The position numbers and the translations under genes were made by a program. The notes beneath the pieces were generated by a model. The model made no database searches. It saw only the letters and a list, made by a program, of their open reading frames with translations, and was not told the origin of the DNA. DNA of 8,323 nucleotides from assembly GCA_937969125.1 (NCBI GenBank), contig CALBVA010000319.1:1-8323 (forward strand), in the 5' to 3' direction. This DNA comes from an uncultured Verrucomicrobiales bacterium (GTDB taxonomy: Bacteria; Verrucomicrobiota; Verrucomicrobiia; Verrucomicrobiales; Akkermansiaceae). Positions 1-5,822 of the stretch are shown in pieces (position 1 is the first letter of the stretch; the number at the start of each line of letters is the position of its first letter).

Positions 1-150
1 GCTATGGATGCGGGCCGGAGTGTTCTTGTGCGTCCACTCAACATATCCTTCAATCTAAGATTTTCTCAGCAACAGTGGTGTTGATGGGGACGGGCCTTTT
101 GGCCTACGCTCTGCGAGCGGCTTACAAAAACCAGACAATGGCGAAAATCT

Positions 151-226
151 TGGTAGGCCCGGTGGGACTTGAACCCACGACCAATCGATTATGAGTCGAC
201 TGCTCTAACCACTGAGCTACAGGCCC
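151..226 (-). tRNA. tRNA-Ile2 (anticodon CAU, lysidine type)
   Basis: A complete cloverleaf reads on the minus strand. It has a 7-bp acceptor stem with G1-U72 and U6-G67 wobbles, a D arm GCTC/GAGC, anticodon stem GTCGA/TCGAT with loop CTCATAA, T arm GTGGG-TTCAAGT-CCCAC, discriminator A73, and an encoded CCA (151-153). The anticodon is CAU, which could mean Met or Ile2. The acceptor pairs C4-G69 and C5-G68 are the ones reported as recognition elements for TilS, the enzyme that turns C34 into lysidine. The stretch around the anticodon also closely resembles E. coli ileX. I therefore call it an isoleucine tRNA reading AUA codons; elongator tRNA-Met is the alternative. It is divergent from the transporter gene at 444. 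No convincing promoter or terminator is visible for it. Confidence 0.93.
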
Positions 227-351
227 TTATAAGTTTTTTGATGAATTGTCTAACTGTTTTTTGAAGCCGTTTCTAGCAGTTTTAGCGAGAAGCATTATGA
301 GCTCCTTGCTCTAACTTGCTGATTTACGGTTCTATTTCCAGATTTCTCGGA

Positions 352-383
352 GGACGGGAGTCATTAGGAAATGGCTCCCGTCC
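352..383. other. 14-bp inverted repeat in divergent spacer
   Basis: Positions 352-365 pair with 370-383 over 14 bp, with one G-U pair (361/374) and a 4-nt loop AGGA. The outer 9 bp, GGACGGGAG and CTCCCGTCC, are a perfect GC-rich inverted repeat. It lies between the divergently transcribed tRNA gene and the AEC transporter gene, 61 bp before the transporter start. No T-run follows on either strand, so it does not look like an intrinsic terminator. It could be a 5' leader structure, a protein-binding palindrome or a dispersed repeat; the sequence alone does not decide. A second small inverted repeat, GGAAGC-AA-GCTTCC, lies at 417-430. Confidence 0.6.
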
Positions 384-443
384 CCCGGCGGGTGGAGATT
401 CCCACGGGTTGACAGAGGAAGCAAGCTTCCGCAAACACCTGAC

Positions 444-1418
444 GTGAATTTTTCCGTGATCCTTCAGGCCGTGATTCCGGTCTATCTCCTCGCGGGTGTC
501 GGGCTGTCACTGAGAGCCTTTAAGGTGGTGACTCCAGAGATGGAGAAGGGGATGCTGAAGTTGGTCATTCATTGTCTCTATCCCTGTCTCATTCTTGATA
601 AAATGCTCGGGAATGATCTCGTCCGTCAGGCCGATGTCCTGGCGTGGGGAATCGGGCTGGGCTTCGGATTGATCATCGTGGGTATGCTGGTGGCGTGGCT
701 CGCCGGATTAGTGGTGGGATTGAAACCAGGCAATGGACGCCGGACTTTCTGCCTCGCGGCGGGGGTGCAGAACTACGGGTATATGGCCGTTCCCATCCTG
801 GCCGCACTCTTTGTGGTGGATGGGGATGATCGAGTGCTGGGAGTGCTCTTTTTACACAGCCTTGGCGTGGAAATCGCGATCTGGGTGATCGGGATTATGC
901 TGATGACAGGTTCGGTTTTTGGAAACCCGAGGCTACTGATTAATGGCCCCGTTGTGGCGGTGATCCTGGGGGTGCTGTTGTCCTCGACTGGCGGCTGGCG
1001 ATACCTCGATGCCTCCGGTGGCGGCATCACCGGTGCGGTGATCCGGCAGACGATGTCGTGGCTAGGGGCCTGCGCTTTTCCGATCGGGCTCCTCCTTATC
1101 GGCGCGACGATGTATGACTTGGTGGGGAAGGAGAAGTTGTCGGCGAAGGTCACGGTCAGCTCTCTGGTCGTGCGCTTGGTCATCATGCCGATGATCCTTC
1201 TCGCGGTAGCCCGCTGGCTTCCATTGATTCCGGAGCTGCGGCAGGTGTTGGTGGTGCAGGCTGCCATGCCGGCTGCGGTCACGCCCATCATTGTGGCGCG
1301 TCATTACGGTGGCAGTCCCGCCGTTGCGGTGCAGACCGTCATTGCGACCTCGGCGGTAGCGCTGATCACGATGCCGCGATGGATCGACTGGGGAATAAAG
1401 TTCGTCTTTGGCGGGTGA
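444..1418 (+). CDS. AEC family (auxin efflux carrier-like) transporter
   Basis: This 324-residue protein is hydrophobic throughout, with about ten membrane segments in two halves of about five. That is the normal size and layout of bacterial AEC (Mem_trans) transporters, which are inner-membrane secondary carriers, several of them for organic acids such as malate or malonate. Family-like features are the N-terminal IPVYLLAGVGLSLR helix, QNYGYMAVP at residues 109-117 (the broken helix of the first half), FPIGLLLIGA at 212-221, and QAAMPAAVTPIIVARHYG at 272-289 in the second half. The substrate cannot be told. The start is GTG at 444; no in-frame ATG or GTG lies between the hairpin and this codon, and the N-terminus matches the family pattern. 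No Shine-Dalgarno is in position; AGAGGA at 414-419 is 24 nt away. It uses more G-ending codons (GTG, CTG, GGG) than the other genes here. It ends 10 bp before a convergent gene. Confidence 0.9.
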   Translation: MNFSVILQAVIPVYLLAGVGLSLRAFKVVTPEMEKGMLKLVIHCLYPCLILDKMLGNDLVRQADVLAWGIGLGFGLIIVGMLVAWLAGLVVGLKPGNGRRTFCLAAGVQNYGYMAVPILAALFVVDGDDRVLGVLFLHSLGVEIAIWVIGIMLMTGSVFGNPRLLINGPVVAVILGVLLSSTGGWRYLDASGGGITGAVIRQTMSWLGACAFPIGLLLIGATMYDLVGKEKLSAKVTVSSLVVRLVIMPMILLAVARWLPLIPELRQVLVVQAAMPAAVTPIIVARHYGGSPAVAVQTVIATSAVALITMPRWIDWGIKFVFGG

Positions 1419-1455
1419 GATTGACCGCTCAGTTTTTCTCACCCGCGATGCGGGT
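1411..1455. terminator. overlapping inverted repeats between convergent gene ends
   Basis: GCGGGTGAGA (1411-1420) and TCTCACCCGC (1437-1446) form a perfect 10-bp inverted repeat spanning the stop codons of both convergent genes, with a 16-nt loop that includes part of a T5 run (1433-1437). The segment ACCCGC (1441-1446) can also pair with GCGGGT (1450-1455) across a 3-nt loop, so two hairpins compete for the same strand. A role as a two-way transcription stop is suggested by position only, since no T-run follows either stem. Confidence 0.35.
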
Positions 1456-1914
1456 AACACGCCAGATATCGCTCTTCTCCAGATCGACAATGAGCGTCCA
1501 ATTTTGGCGAATGTCATTCCGCTTGGTGATAAAGACTCGTGCTGCGAGATCGAGGACGGCCTGAGCCTGATTACCTTTGATCCTCAGGCTGCGCTCGCCT
1601 TCGGTAATCGTGCAGCTGGCGGAGAATTGGTGGAGCATCTCGATGCTGGAAATGATGTCTTCGAGCGGTAGCGGGCCATTGGGAATGGGATCGGGGCCTG
1701 AAAATTCCACCTCATCCGTGGCGAAGACCTCGCGGAGTGCTTCGCGGACGTCCTCAGGCTTCCGCAGGCTGATCTTCTTATGCTCGATGTTCATCAACAT
1801 CTGATCGAGCTGGCGGTGGATCTGTTGCTCATCCTGGGAGGAGTGCCACACGTAGCCTCCGCCGATGAGGGTGAGGAGAAGAAGTCCGAGGATGATGAGA
1901 TTGCGTCGGCTCAT
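1429..1914 (-). CDS. hypothetical membrane-anchored protein
   Basis: This 161-residue protein is not one I recognise. It has a short basic N-terminus (MSRRN), one hydrophobic segment at residues 6-21, and then a soluble domain of about 135 residues. This is the pattern of a signal anchor with the domain outside the inner membrane; there is no lipobox cysteine. The domain ends in two strand-like stretches (WTLIVDLEK and IWRVTRIAG) that recall small NTF2-like or DUF4440-type folds, but this is a weak resemblance. It follows the rRNA methyltransferase gene with only 5 nt between that stop and its ATG, and has no Shine-Dalgarno, so translation is probably coupled to the upstream gene. C-ending codons and full-length reading support a real gene. 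Its 3' end faces the AEC transporter gene. Confidence 0.8.
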   Translation of the reverse strand: MSRRNLIILGLLLLTLIGGGYVWHSSQDEQQIHRQLDQMLMNIEHKKISLRKPEDVREALREVFATDEVEFSGPDPIPNGPLPLEDIISSIEMLHQFSASCTITEGERSLRIKGNQAQAVLDLAARVFITKRNDIRQNWTLIVDLEKSDIWRVTRIAGEKN

Positions 1915-1919
1915 GGTAA

Positions 1920-3080
1920 CTAGCGATTCGGGGCGAGCTGGAAGGTGAACCCCTTAAGGTATTCTGTCTCGGGCAAGGTCGCGATGATAGGATGATCAAG
2001 CCGCTGTTGGTGGTTATCGATCAGGCGGAGAGTGCGCTTGGCATCGACTGCCGCGTCCTGGAGGCTGCCGAGGAAAAGTTCCCGCGTTGCGTGGTGGGAG
2101 CAGCAAAAGGTGGCGAGGATACCGCTGTCATTCAGCATGCGCAGCGCGCGGAGGTGGATCTCCTTATACCCGCGCATCGCGTCCTTCACCGTTTTCTTAT
2201 TCCGCGTGAAGGAGGGCGGATCGAGGATGATGAGGTCGTAGGTTTCTTCATGGCGGCGGAGGAAATCGAAGGCATTTGAGGTGACGGTATCAATCGTCAC
2301 TCCGCTTAGTTCGGCGTTCCGCTTAGTGGCCGCAGTGGCGCTTTCCGAGATGTCGACCGCGAGGACCGATTCTGCTCCGGCCTTCATGCTGGCGAGGCCA
2401 AAGCCACCCTGATTGCAGAAGACATCCAGCACCTTTTTCCCGACGGCGTGTTTCGCGACTGACCCGTAGCACTCCATGATATCGAGGTAGAGGCCGGTTT
2501 TTTGTCCGTTGGCGGGATCGATTTCGAAGATCGATTCGCCGTGCTCCACGGTGAAGGGCTCCGGTTGGCTGCCATGGAGCATGCGGATTTCATCTTCCAA
2601 TCCCTCCGCTTTTCGCATCGAGGAATCATTCCTCAGAGTGATCGATTCCGGCTTCAGAAGTGCCACCAGAACCGAGGCAATAAGGTCCTTCCGCTGGTCC
2701 ATTGCCAGGGTGGTGGTTTGCAGCACCAGATGCGGTCCGTATTGATCGAGGATGAGGCCGGGGAGCCCGTCGGATTCGCTCCAGATCAGGCGGCGGAGTT
2801 TTTCATCGATCGCGAGCGAGTCACGGTAAGCAATGGCTTGACCGATGCGGCGGGTGAAAAATTCCTCATCCAGCTTCTGCTTCCGGCGCGAGATGCGGCG
2901 GGCTACGATCTGAGAATTGGGATTATAGATCGCGGTGCCCAGTGGGCGGTCTTTGAAATCCTTTAGCGTGATGACATCGCCCGGCTGCGGATCGCCGAAG
3001 GTCTTTTGAATTTCCGAGGAGTAGATCCACTCGTGACCGTGAAAAATCCGTGCGCGTGGTTTGATGATCAGTCCGGGCAT
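1920..3080 (-). CDS. rlmI: RlmI-like 23S rRNA (cytosine-5) methyltransferase
   Basis: This class I SAM-dependent methyltransferase has the RlmI/RlmK layout. An N-terminal PUA domain (residues 1 to about 65, with HGHEWIYSSEI) is followed by a linker domain with SESDGLPGLILDQYG at 101-115 and a Rossmann catalytic domain with motif I VLDVFCNQGG at 217-226, acidic D243 for SAM ribose, and ILDPPSF at 285-291. A Cys pair, FCCS at 325-328, lies where RlmI has its FSCS cysteine, the likely nucleophile. It ends in YLKGFTF, as in E. coli RlmI, which methylates C1962 of 23S rRNA. At 386 residues it is close to the family length (396 in E. coli). I chose ATG at 3080 because homology begins at once. An upstream ATG at 3182 would add 34 residues that resemble no family sequence. 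Odd: the usual YLDQR after GxKTG reads YLDIM (198-202). The exact target base is inferred. Confidence 0.88.
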   Translation of the reverse strand: MPGLIIKPRARIFHGHEWIYSSEIQKTFGDPQPGDVITLKDFKDRPLGTAIYNPNSQIVARRISRRKQKLDEEFFTRRIGQAIAYRDSLAIDEKLRRLIWSESDGLPGLILDQYGPHLVLQTTTLAMDQRKDLIASVLVALLKPESITLRNDSSMRKAEGLEDEIRMLHGSQPEPFTVEHGESIFEIDPANGQKTGLYLDIMECYGSVAKHAVGKKVLDVFCNQGGFGLASMKAGAESVLAVDISESATAATKRNAELSGVTIDTVTSNAFDFLRRHEETYDLIILDPPSFTRNKKTVKDAMRGYKEIHLRALRMLNDSGILATFCCSHHATRELFLGSLQDAAVDAKRTLRLIDNHQQRLDHPIIATLPETEYLKGFTFQLAPNR

Positions 3081-3221
3081 GGCGGAAGAGAAGGGCAGGG
3101 GAGGAGTAAGATCAAGATCAACACCGCCATCCATCAGTGATAAGATCAGGTATGAGGGACGAGGCATTGCAGTTTTCATCAAAATCGCTTTATTTCTTCC
3201 CAGCAGCCTGCCTGATCAAGA

Positions 3222-4502
3222 ATGAGCGATAGTCCTACTTCAAAGTCCGCCCCCAATGTGCCCCGTCCCATACGATTGGATCCTTCGAAAATCTACCTTC
3301 CAGAGAGCAAGACGGATTCCATGTTCGAGAGCGCGGGTGAGTTCGTGAAGCCGGGTGAAATTGGCCGGAAATCGACCCCGCCACCTCCGAAAGTCGGTTT
3401 TAGGAAACCGGCAACTCTGGACCCGGCTGCCGTATATGGATCGATTGGCAAAAATGAAAAGCCAGCTCCACCGAAGCCGACCGTTCCGAAACCCTCCGCG
3501 CCTTCCTTCCGCGCTCCGAAGGTGAAGCCGGTGCCATTGAATTCCGCAGCTGTTTACCCTGGTCCCTCAATTTCACCTAAAGCTGCTAAAAAATCTGAAG
3601 CTCCCAAGGTCACCCCGCCCGCAGCGAAGGCCAAGATTCCGCCCGTGAAGCCTCAGTTCGCCCAGTCCGGGAACAAGCCCGAGGCAGCGCCAAAAGCTGC
3701 TCGCCCCGAGCTTCCTAAAACCGAAGTCGCCGAGAGCGCCCACTCCGATATCGAGGTTCTCGGCCCTGAAACTAAAAACGACTCCCGCTCCACCCAGCTC
3801 AGCACACAACAGACCAATCAAACCACGGTTAGCAAGTGGGCCTTTTGGCGGCGTCCCTCGAAGCGGGATCAGCAGCTTGCGCGCATCAGCGAAGGTTACG
3901 TGGAGATGGTGGATCTCGTCCGCGCGATGCGGAACCAGCTGGAATCGCAGAACGAGAATAACATTATTTTGCGGGAATCGCTCGCCCACCTCCCGAAGGC
4001 GGTCGAGGGCTTGCAAAACTTCAGCAAATCCCAGGAGTCCGTCGGCCAAGCCTTGGAAAAGGTGCACGGCCAGATGGTTCGCTACACCGAAAAGGACGAG
4101 AAGCTCGCCGACTCCATGAATGGTTTCAATAACACCCTAAAAGGGATGGATGACACCAGTAAGGCCAGTATCAAAACCTTCGATCGGGTCCAGGAGCGCA
4201 TGCGCGATTCTGACATCCGCATGGAGAATCTTTTCCAAAACGTGCAGGCCTCCGAGGAGAAGGTCAGCGACACCATGGTCCGCCTTCAGCGAAATATGGC
4301 CATCATGCAGATCTTCTTCCTCGTCTGTCTGCTCGGCGCCATCGGAGCTCTGATATTCACTTTGATGAAGAAAGCCGCCGACGAGGAGAAGGTCGCTCCG
4401 AAACCGAAACAAGAAGAGGTCTCCGTGACCAGGCCGGCGACCCCGGCCACTGGCGATGCCAATGAGACCCCGGTCCGTGCTCCCCGCACGATTGGTGAGT
4501 AA
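3222..4502 (+). CDS. proline-rich, coiled-coil, tail-anchored protein of unknown function
   Basis: I do not recognise a family for these 426 residues. There is no signal peptide. Residues 1-200 are low-complexity, rich in Pro, Lys, Ala and Ser, and carry three spaced copies of an L-[DN]-P/S-x-x-[IV]-Y motif (19-25, 66-72, 106-112). After a WAFWRRPSKR element (206-215), residues 216-358 are charged and helical, likely coiled coil. A single membrane helix at about 360-382 is followed by a short polar, Pro-rich tail of about 44 residues. By the positive-inside rule and the missing signal, the large N-terminal part is probably cytoplasmic. This layout suits a membrane-tethered scaffold, but that is inference. 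It is divergent from the methyltransferase gene, has no Shine-Dalgarno, and is followed after 112 bp by nuoB, with a palindrome and promoter in between, so it may be a separate transcript. Confidence 0.8.
   Translation: MSDSPTSKSAPNVPRPIRLDPSKIYLPESKTDSMFESAGEFVKPGEIGRKSTPPPPKVGFRKPATLDPAAVYGSIGKNEKPAPPKPTVPKPSAPSFRAPKVKPVPLNSAAVYPGPSISPKAAKKSEAPKVTPPAAKAKIPPVKPQFAQSGNKPEAAPKAARPELPKTEVAESAHSDIEVLGPETKNDSRSTQLSTQQTNQTTVSKWAFWRRPSKRDQQLARISEGYVEMVDLVRAMRNQLESQNENNIILRESLAHLPKAVEGLQNFSKSQESVGQALEKVHGQMVRYTEKDEKLADSMNGFNNTLKGMDDTSKASIKTFDRVQERMRDSDIRMENLFQNVQASEEKVSDTMVRLQRNMAIMQIFFLVCLLGAIGALIFTLMKKAADEEKVAPKPKQEEVSVTRPATPATGDANETPVRAPRTIGE
3276..3557 (+). repeat. three copies of a short protein repeat LDPxxVY
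   Basis: Within the proline-rich protein, LDPSKIY (codons 3276-3296), LDPAAVY (3417-3437) and LNSAAVY (3537-3557) recur at spacings of 47 and 40 residues, each preceded by a proline two or three residues earlier. The repeat is visible at protein level and only partly at DNA level. It looks like a short linear motif, for example a partner-docking site, set in a disordered region. Confidence 0.5.
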
Positions 4503-4537
4503 GAGGAGCAATTGACAACCCGATTTCAGGGCAGGGG

Positions 4538-4561
4538 ACTTTGTGAAATTTTTCACAAAGT
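4538..4561. promoter_or_regulatory. CRP/FNR-family-like operator upstream of nuoB
   Basis: ACTTTGTGAA (4538-4547) and TTCACAAAGT (4552-4561) form a perfect 10-bp inverted repeat around ATTT. It contains TGTGA (4542-4546), six bases, then TCACA (4553-4557), which is exactly the core consensus of CRP-type regulators in E. coli and a close fit to related CRP/FNR-superfamily proteins. It lies 54 bp before the nuoB ATG and 2 bp before a -35-like hexamer, with its centre about 48 bp before the predicted transcription start. It could also form a hairpin in the RNA after the preceding gene, but no T-run follows, so a terminator is less likely. Confidence 0.6.
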
Positions 4562-4563
4562 GT

Positions 4564-4591
4564 TTGAGACCCGTTCGCGTGAGGCTATCCT
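4564..4591 (+). promoter_or_regulatory. sigma70-like promoter for nuoB
   Basis: TTGAGA at 4564-4569 matches the -35 consensus at 5 of 6 positions. After 16 bp, TATCCT at 4586-4591 matches the -10 consensus at 4 of 6. The predicted start of transcription, near 4598, gives a leader of about 17 nt. The pair sits directly downstream of the CRP-like palindrome. The promoter is predicted only from these matches. Confidence 0.4.
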
Positions 4592-4614
4592 CCGGCCCGA
4601 AGCCACCTTCCGCC

Positions 4615-5154
4615 ATGTCGCAAGATACCCTCACCACCCATGCCGCCTACGACTCGAAGATCGAGGGCAACATCGTCTTTACGCGTCTCGATGCCGCGAT
4701 CAACTGGATGCGGAAAAACTCCCTCTGGCCCATGCCAATGGGGCTCGCCTGCTGTGCTATCGAGCTGATGGCTACCGCGAGTTCGCGCTTCGATATCTCC
4801 CGTTTCGGCGCTGAGGTGATGCGCTTTTCCCCGCGTCAGGCTGACGTCATGATCGTGGCCGGCACTGTCACTTATAAGATGGCCCTCGCTGTGAAGCGGA
4901 TCTGGGACCAGATGCCCGAGCCAAAGTGGTGCATCGCCATGGGTGCCTGCGCCTCCTCCGGCGGGATGTATCGTAGCTACGCTGTCCTCCAGGGAATCGA
5001 CCGCCTCATCCCTGTGGATGTTTATATTTCTGGTTGTCCGCCACGCCCCGAAGCCCTCATTGAAGGCCTCATGAAGCTCCAGCGGAAGATTGAGGGCGAG
5101 GAATCCTTCAAAGCTCAGAAGGCCGAGCCGCAGCACGTCGCGATCAACGCCTGA
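4615..5154 (+). CDS. nuoB: NADH-quinone oxidoreductase subunit B
   Basis: NuoB is a peripheral-arm subunit of respiratory complex I and binds the last [4Fe-4S] cluster, N2, which passes electrons to quinone on the inner face of the cytoplasmic membrane. The 179-residue protein has the full set of cluster ligands: adjacent C46 and C47 in GLACCAIE, C112 in GACASSGG, and C141 in SGCPPRPEAL. Other family stretches are SRFD-x-x-RFGAEVMRFSPRQAD (57-77) and AGTVTYKMA (82-90). I start it at ATG 4615, which gives the usual NuoB length. A GTG at 4543 in frame would add 24 unlikely residues and would place the CRP-like palindrome inside the coding region. There is no Shine-Dalgarno. nuoC follows after 33 bp, but nuoA, which usually precedes nuoB, is missing here. 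Confidence 0.97.
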   Translation: MSQDTLTTHAAYDSKIEGNIVFTRLDAAINWMRKNSLWPMPMGLACCAIELMATASSRFDISRFGAEVMRFSPRQADVMIVAGTVTYKMALAVKRIWDQMPEPKWCIAMGACASSGGMYRSYAVLQGIDRLIPVDVYISGCPPRPEALIEGLMKLQRKIEGEESFKAQKAEPQHVAINA

Positions 5155-5187
5155 TTTTCATCTCTTAATAATTTCCGGCCTAGAACC

Positions 5188-5733
5188 ATGAGTATTACTG
5201 CCGATCTTCAAGCCCTCGGACTGACCGACACCGTCGAATTCCGTGGCGAAACCACTGTCAATGTGGGCCTCACTTCACTGCACTCCACTCTTGGGAAACT
5301 GAAGGAGCAGGGTTACGAAATGCTGCTCGATATCAGCAGTCTCGACCACATGGGTGAGGCACCGCGCTTCGAGATGGTTTACGAACTAGCCACTCTCGAT
5401 GACTCAAAGCACGTTCGCGTGAAAGCAAAAGTTGCCGAGGATGTCGAGGTTCCCACCGCTACTGATCTCTGGAAGACCGCCAACTGGCATGAACGTGAAG
5501 TCTATGACATGATGGGCATTAAGTTTGCCGATCATCCGCAGATGGAGCGCATTCTCATGTGGGAAGGCTTCCCGTATTTCCCTCTTCGCAAGGACTTCCC
5601 GCTCGCCGGTAAGGAAAGCGAAATGCCGGACGTCGCCTTCAGCGGTGTCGCCCCCCTGGAGGGCGGCCCCTTCGTTACCAGCCCCGGCTCTACCCGCGAA
5701 AGCGGCGAGCCCCGCGCAAAAGGCGAGAGCTAA
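5188..5733 (+). CDS. nuoC: NADH-quinone oxidoreductase subunit C
   Basis: NuoC is the 30-kDa-type subunit of the complex I peripheral arm; it packs against NuoD near NuoB and has no cofactor. The 181-residue protein carries the 30-kDa signature WHEREVYDMMGIKFADHPQM at 100-119, then RILMWEGFPYFPLRKDFPL at 121-139, and the upstream LDISSLDH (47-54). It is a stand-alone NuoC, not a NuoCD fusion. The last 30 or so residues (SGVAPLEGG onward) are low-complexity and lie beyond the conserved core. It starts at ATG 5188 with no Shine-Dalgarno, 33 bp after nuoB, and is likely cotranscribed with it. nuoD does not follow; the next gene is a heme A synthase. Confidence 0.96.
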   Translation: MSITADLQALGLTDTVEFRGETTVNVGLTSLHSTLGKLKEQGYEMLLDISSLDHMGEAPRFEMVYELATLDDSKHVRVKAKVAEDVEVPTATDLWKTANWHEREVYDMMGIKFADHPQMERILMWEGFPYFPLRKDFPLAGKESEMPDVAFSGVAPLEGGPFVTSPGSTRESGEPRAKGES

Positions 5734-5787
5734 AGTGGCACGATCCGTGTCCCGGTCGTGTTCGCTTCGCTAGCTAGCCTCCTCCGC

Positions 5788-5816
5788 TTGCTAAAGCACG
5801 TATCCGCCCCTAGCCT
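5788..5816 (+). promoter_or_regulatory. possible promoter giving a leaderless heme A synthase mRNA
   Basis: TTGCTA (5788-5793, 4 of 6 matches to the -35 box), a 17-bp spacer and TAGCCT (5811-5816, 3 of 6 matches to the -10 box) sit so that transcription would begin at about 5822-5824, on or beside the GTG start at 5823. The match is weak, and the spacing is the main support. Confidence 0.25.
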
Positions 5817-5822
5817 CCGGCC

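Noticed and set aside
1..84. Plus-strand frame open from the left edge to TGA at 82-84, and a minus-strand ATG at 42-44
   Set aside because: Both runs (27 and about 14 codons) are easily explained by chance and show no recognisable protein.
93..119. GGCC-TTTT-GGCC and CGCTC-TGC-GAGCG small hairpins downstream of tRNA-Ile2
   Set aside because: Short stems with no T-run on the minus strand, so no terminator can be supported; region 1-150 holds nothing else I can name.
227..240. TATAAG on the minus strand before the tRNA-Ile2 gene as a -10 box
   Set aside because: It abuts the tRNA 5' end, so transcription would start inside the tRNA.
409..414. Consensus TTGACA upstream of the AEC gene
   Set aside because: No -10-like hexamer lies 16-18 bp downstream.
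773..1291. Long minus-strand ORF opposite the AEC transporter gene
   Set aside because: It is Thr/Arg/Ile/Pro-rich without domain signs, a typical antisense shadow of a membrane protein gene.
3081..3182. 34-residue N-terminal extension of the rRNA methyltransferase
   Set aside because: The PUA-domain homology starts at the ATG at 3080; the extension has no family resemblance.
3081..3221. Several AAGATCA/GATCAAGA copies in the divergent spacer as an operator or dif site
   Set aside because: Copies are irregular in spacing and orientation and do not form a dif-like palindrome; no convincing promoter could be placed either.
4543..4614. In-frame 24-residue N-terminal extension of NuoB from GTG
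   Set aside because: It resembles no NuoB N-terminus, runs through the palindrome and promoter, and makes the protein longer than usual.
4512..4814. ORF from TTG behind GAGGAG, read in another frame over the start of nuoB
   Set aside because: It overlaps clearly coding nuoB, its protein is Arg/His-rich like a frame shadow, and the SD-to-start spacing is only 3 nt.
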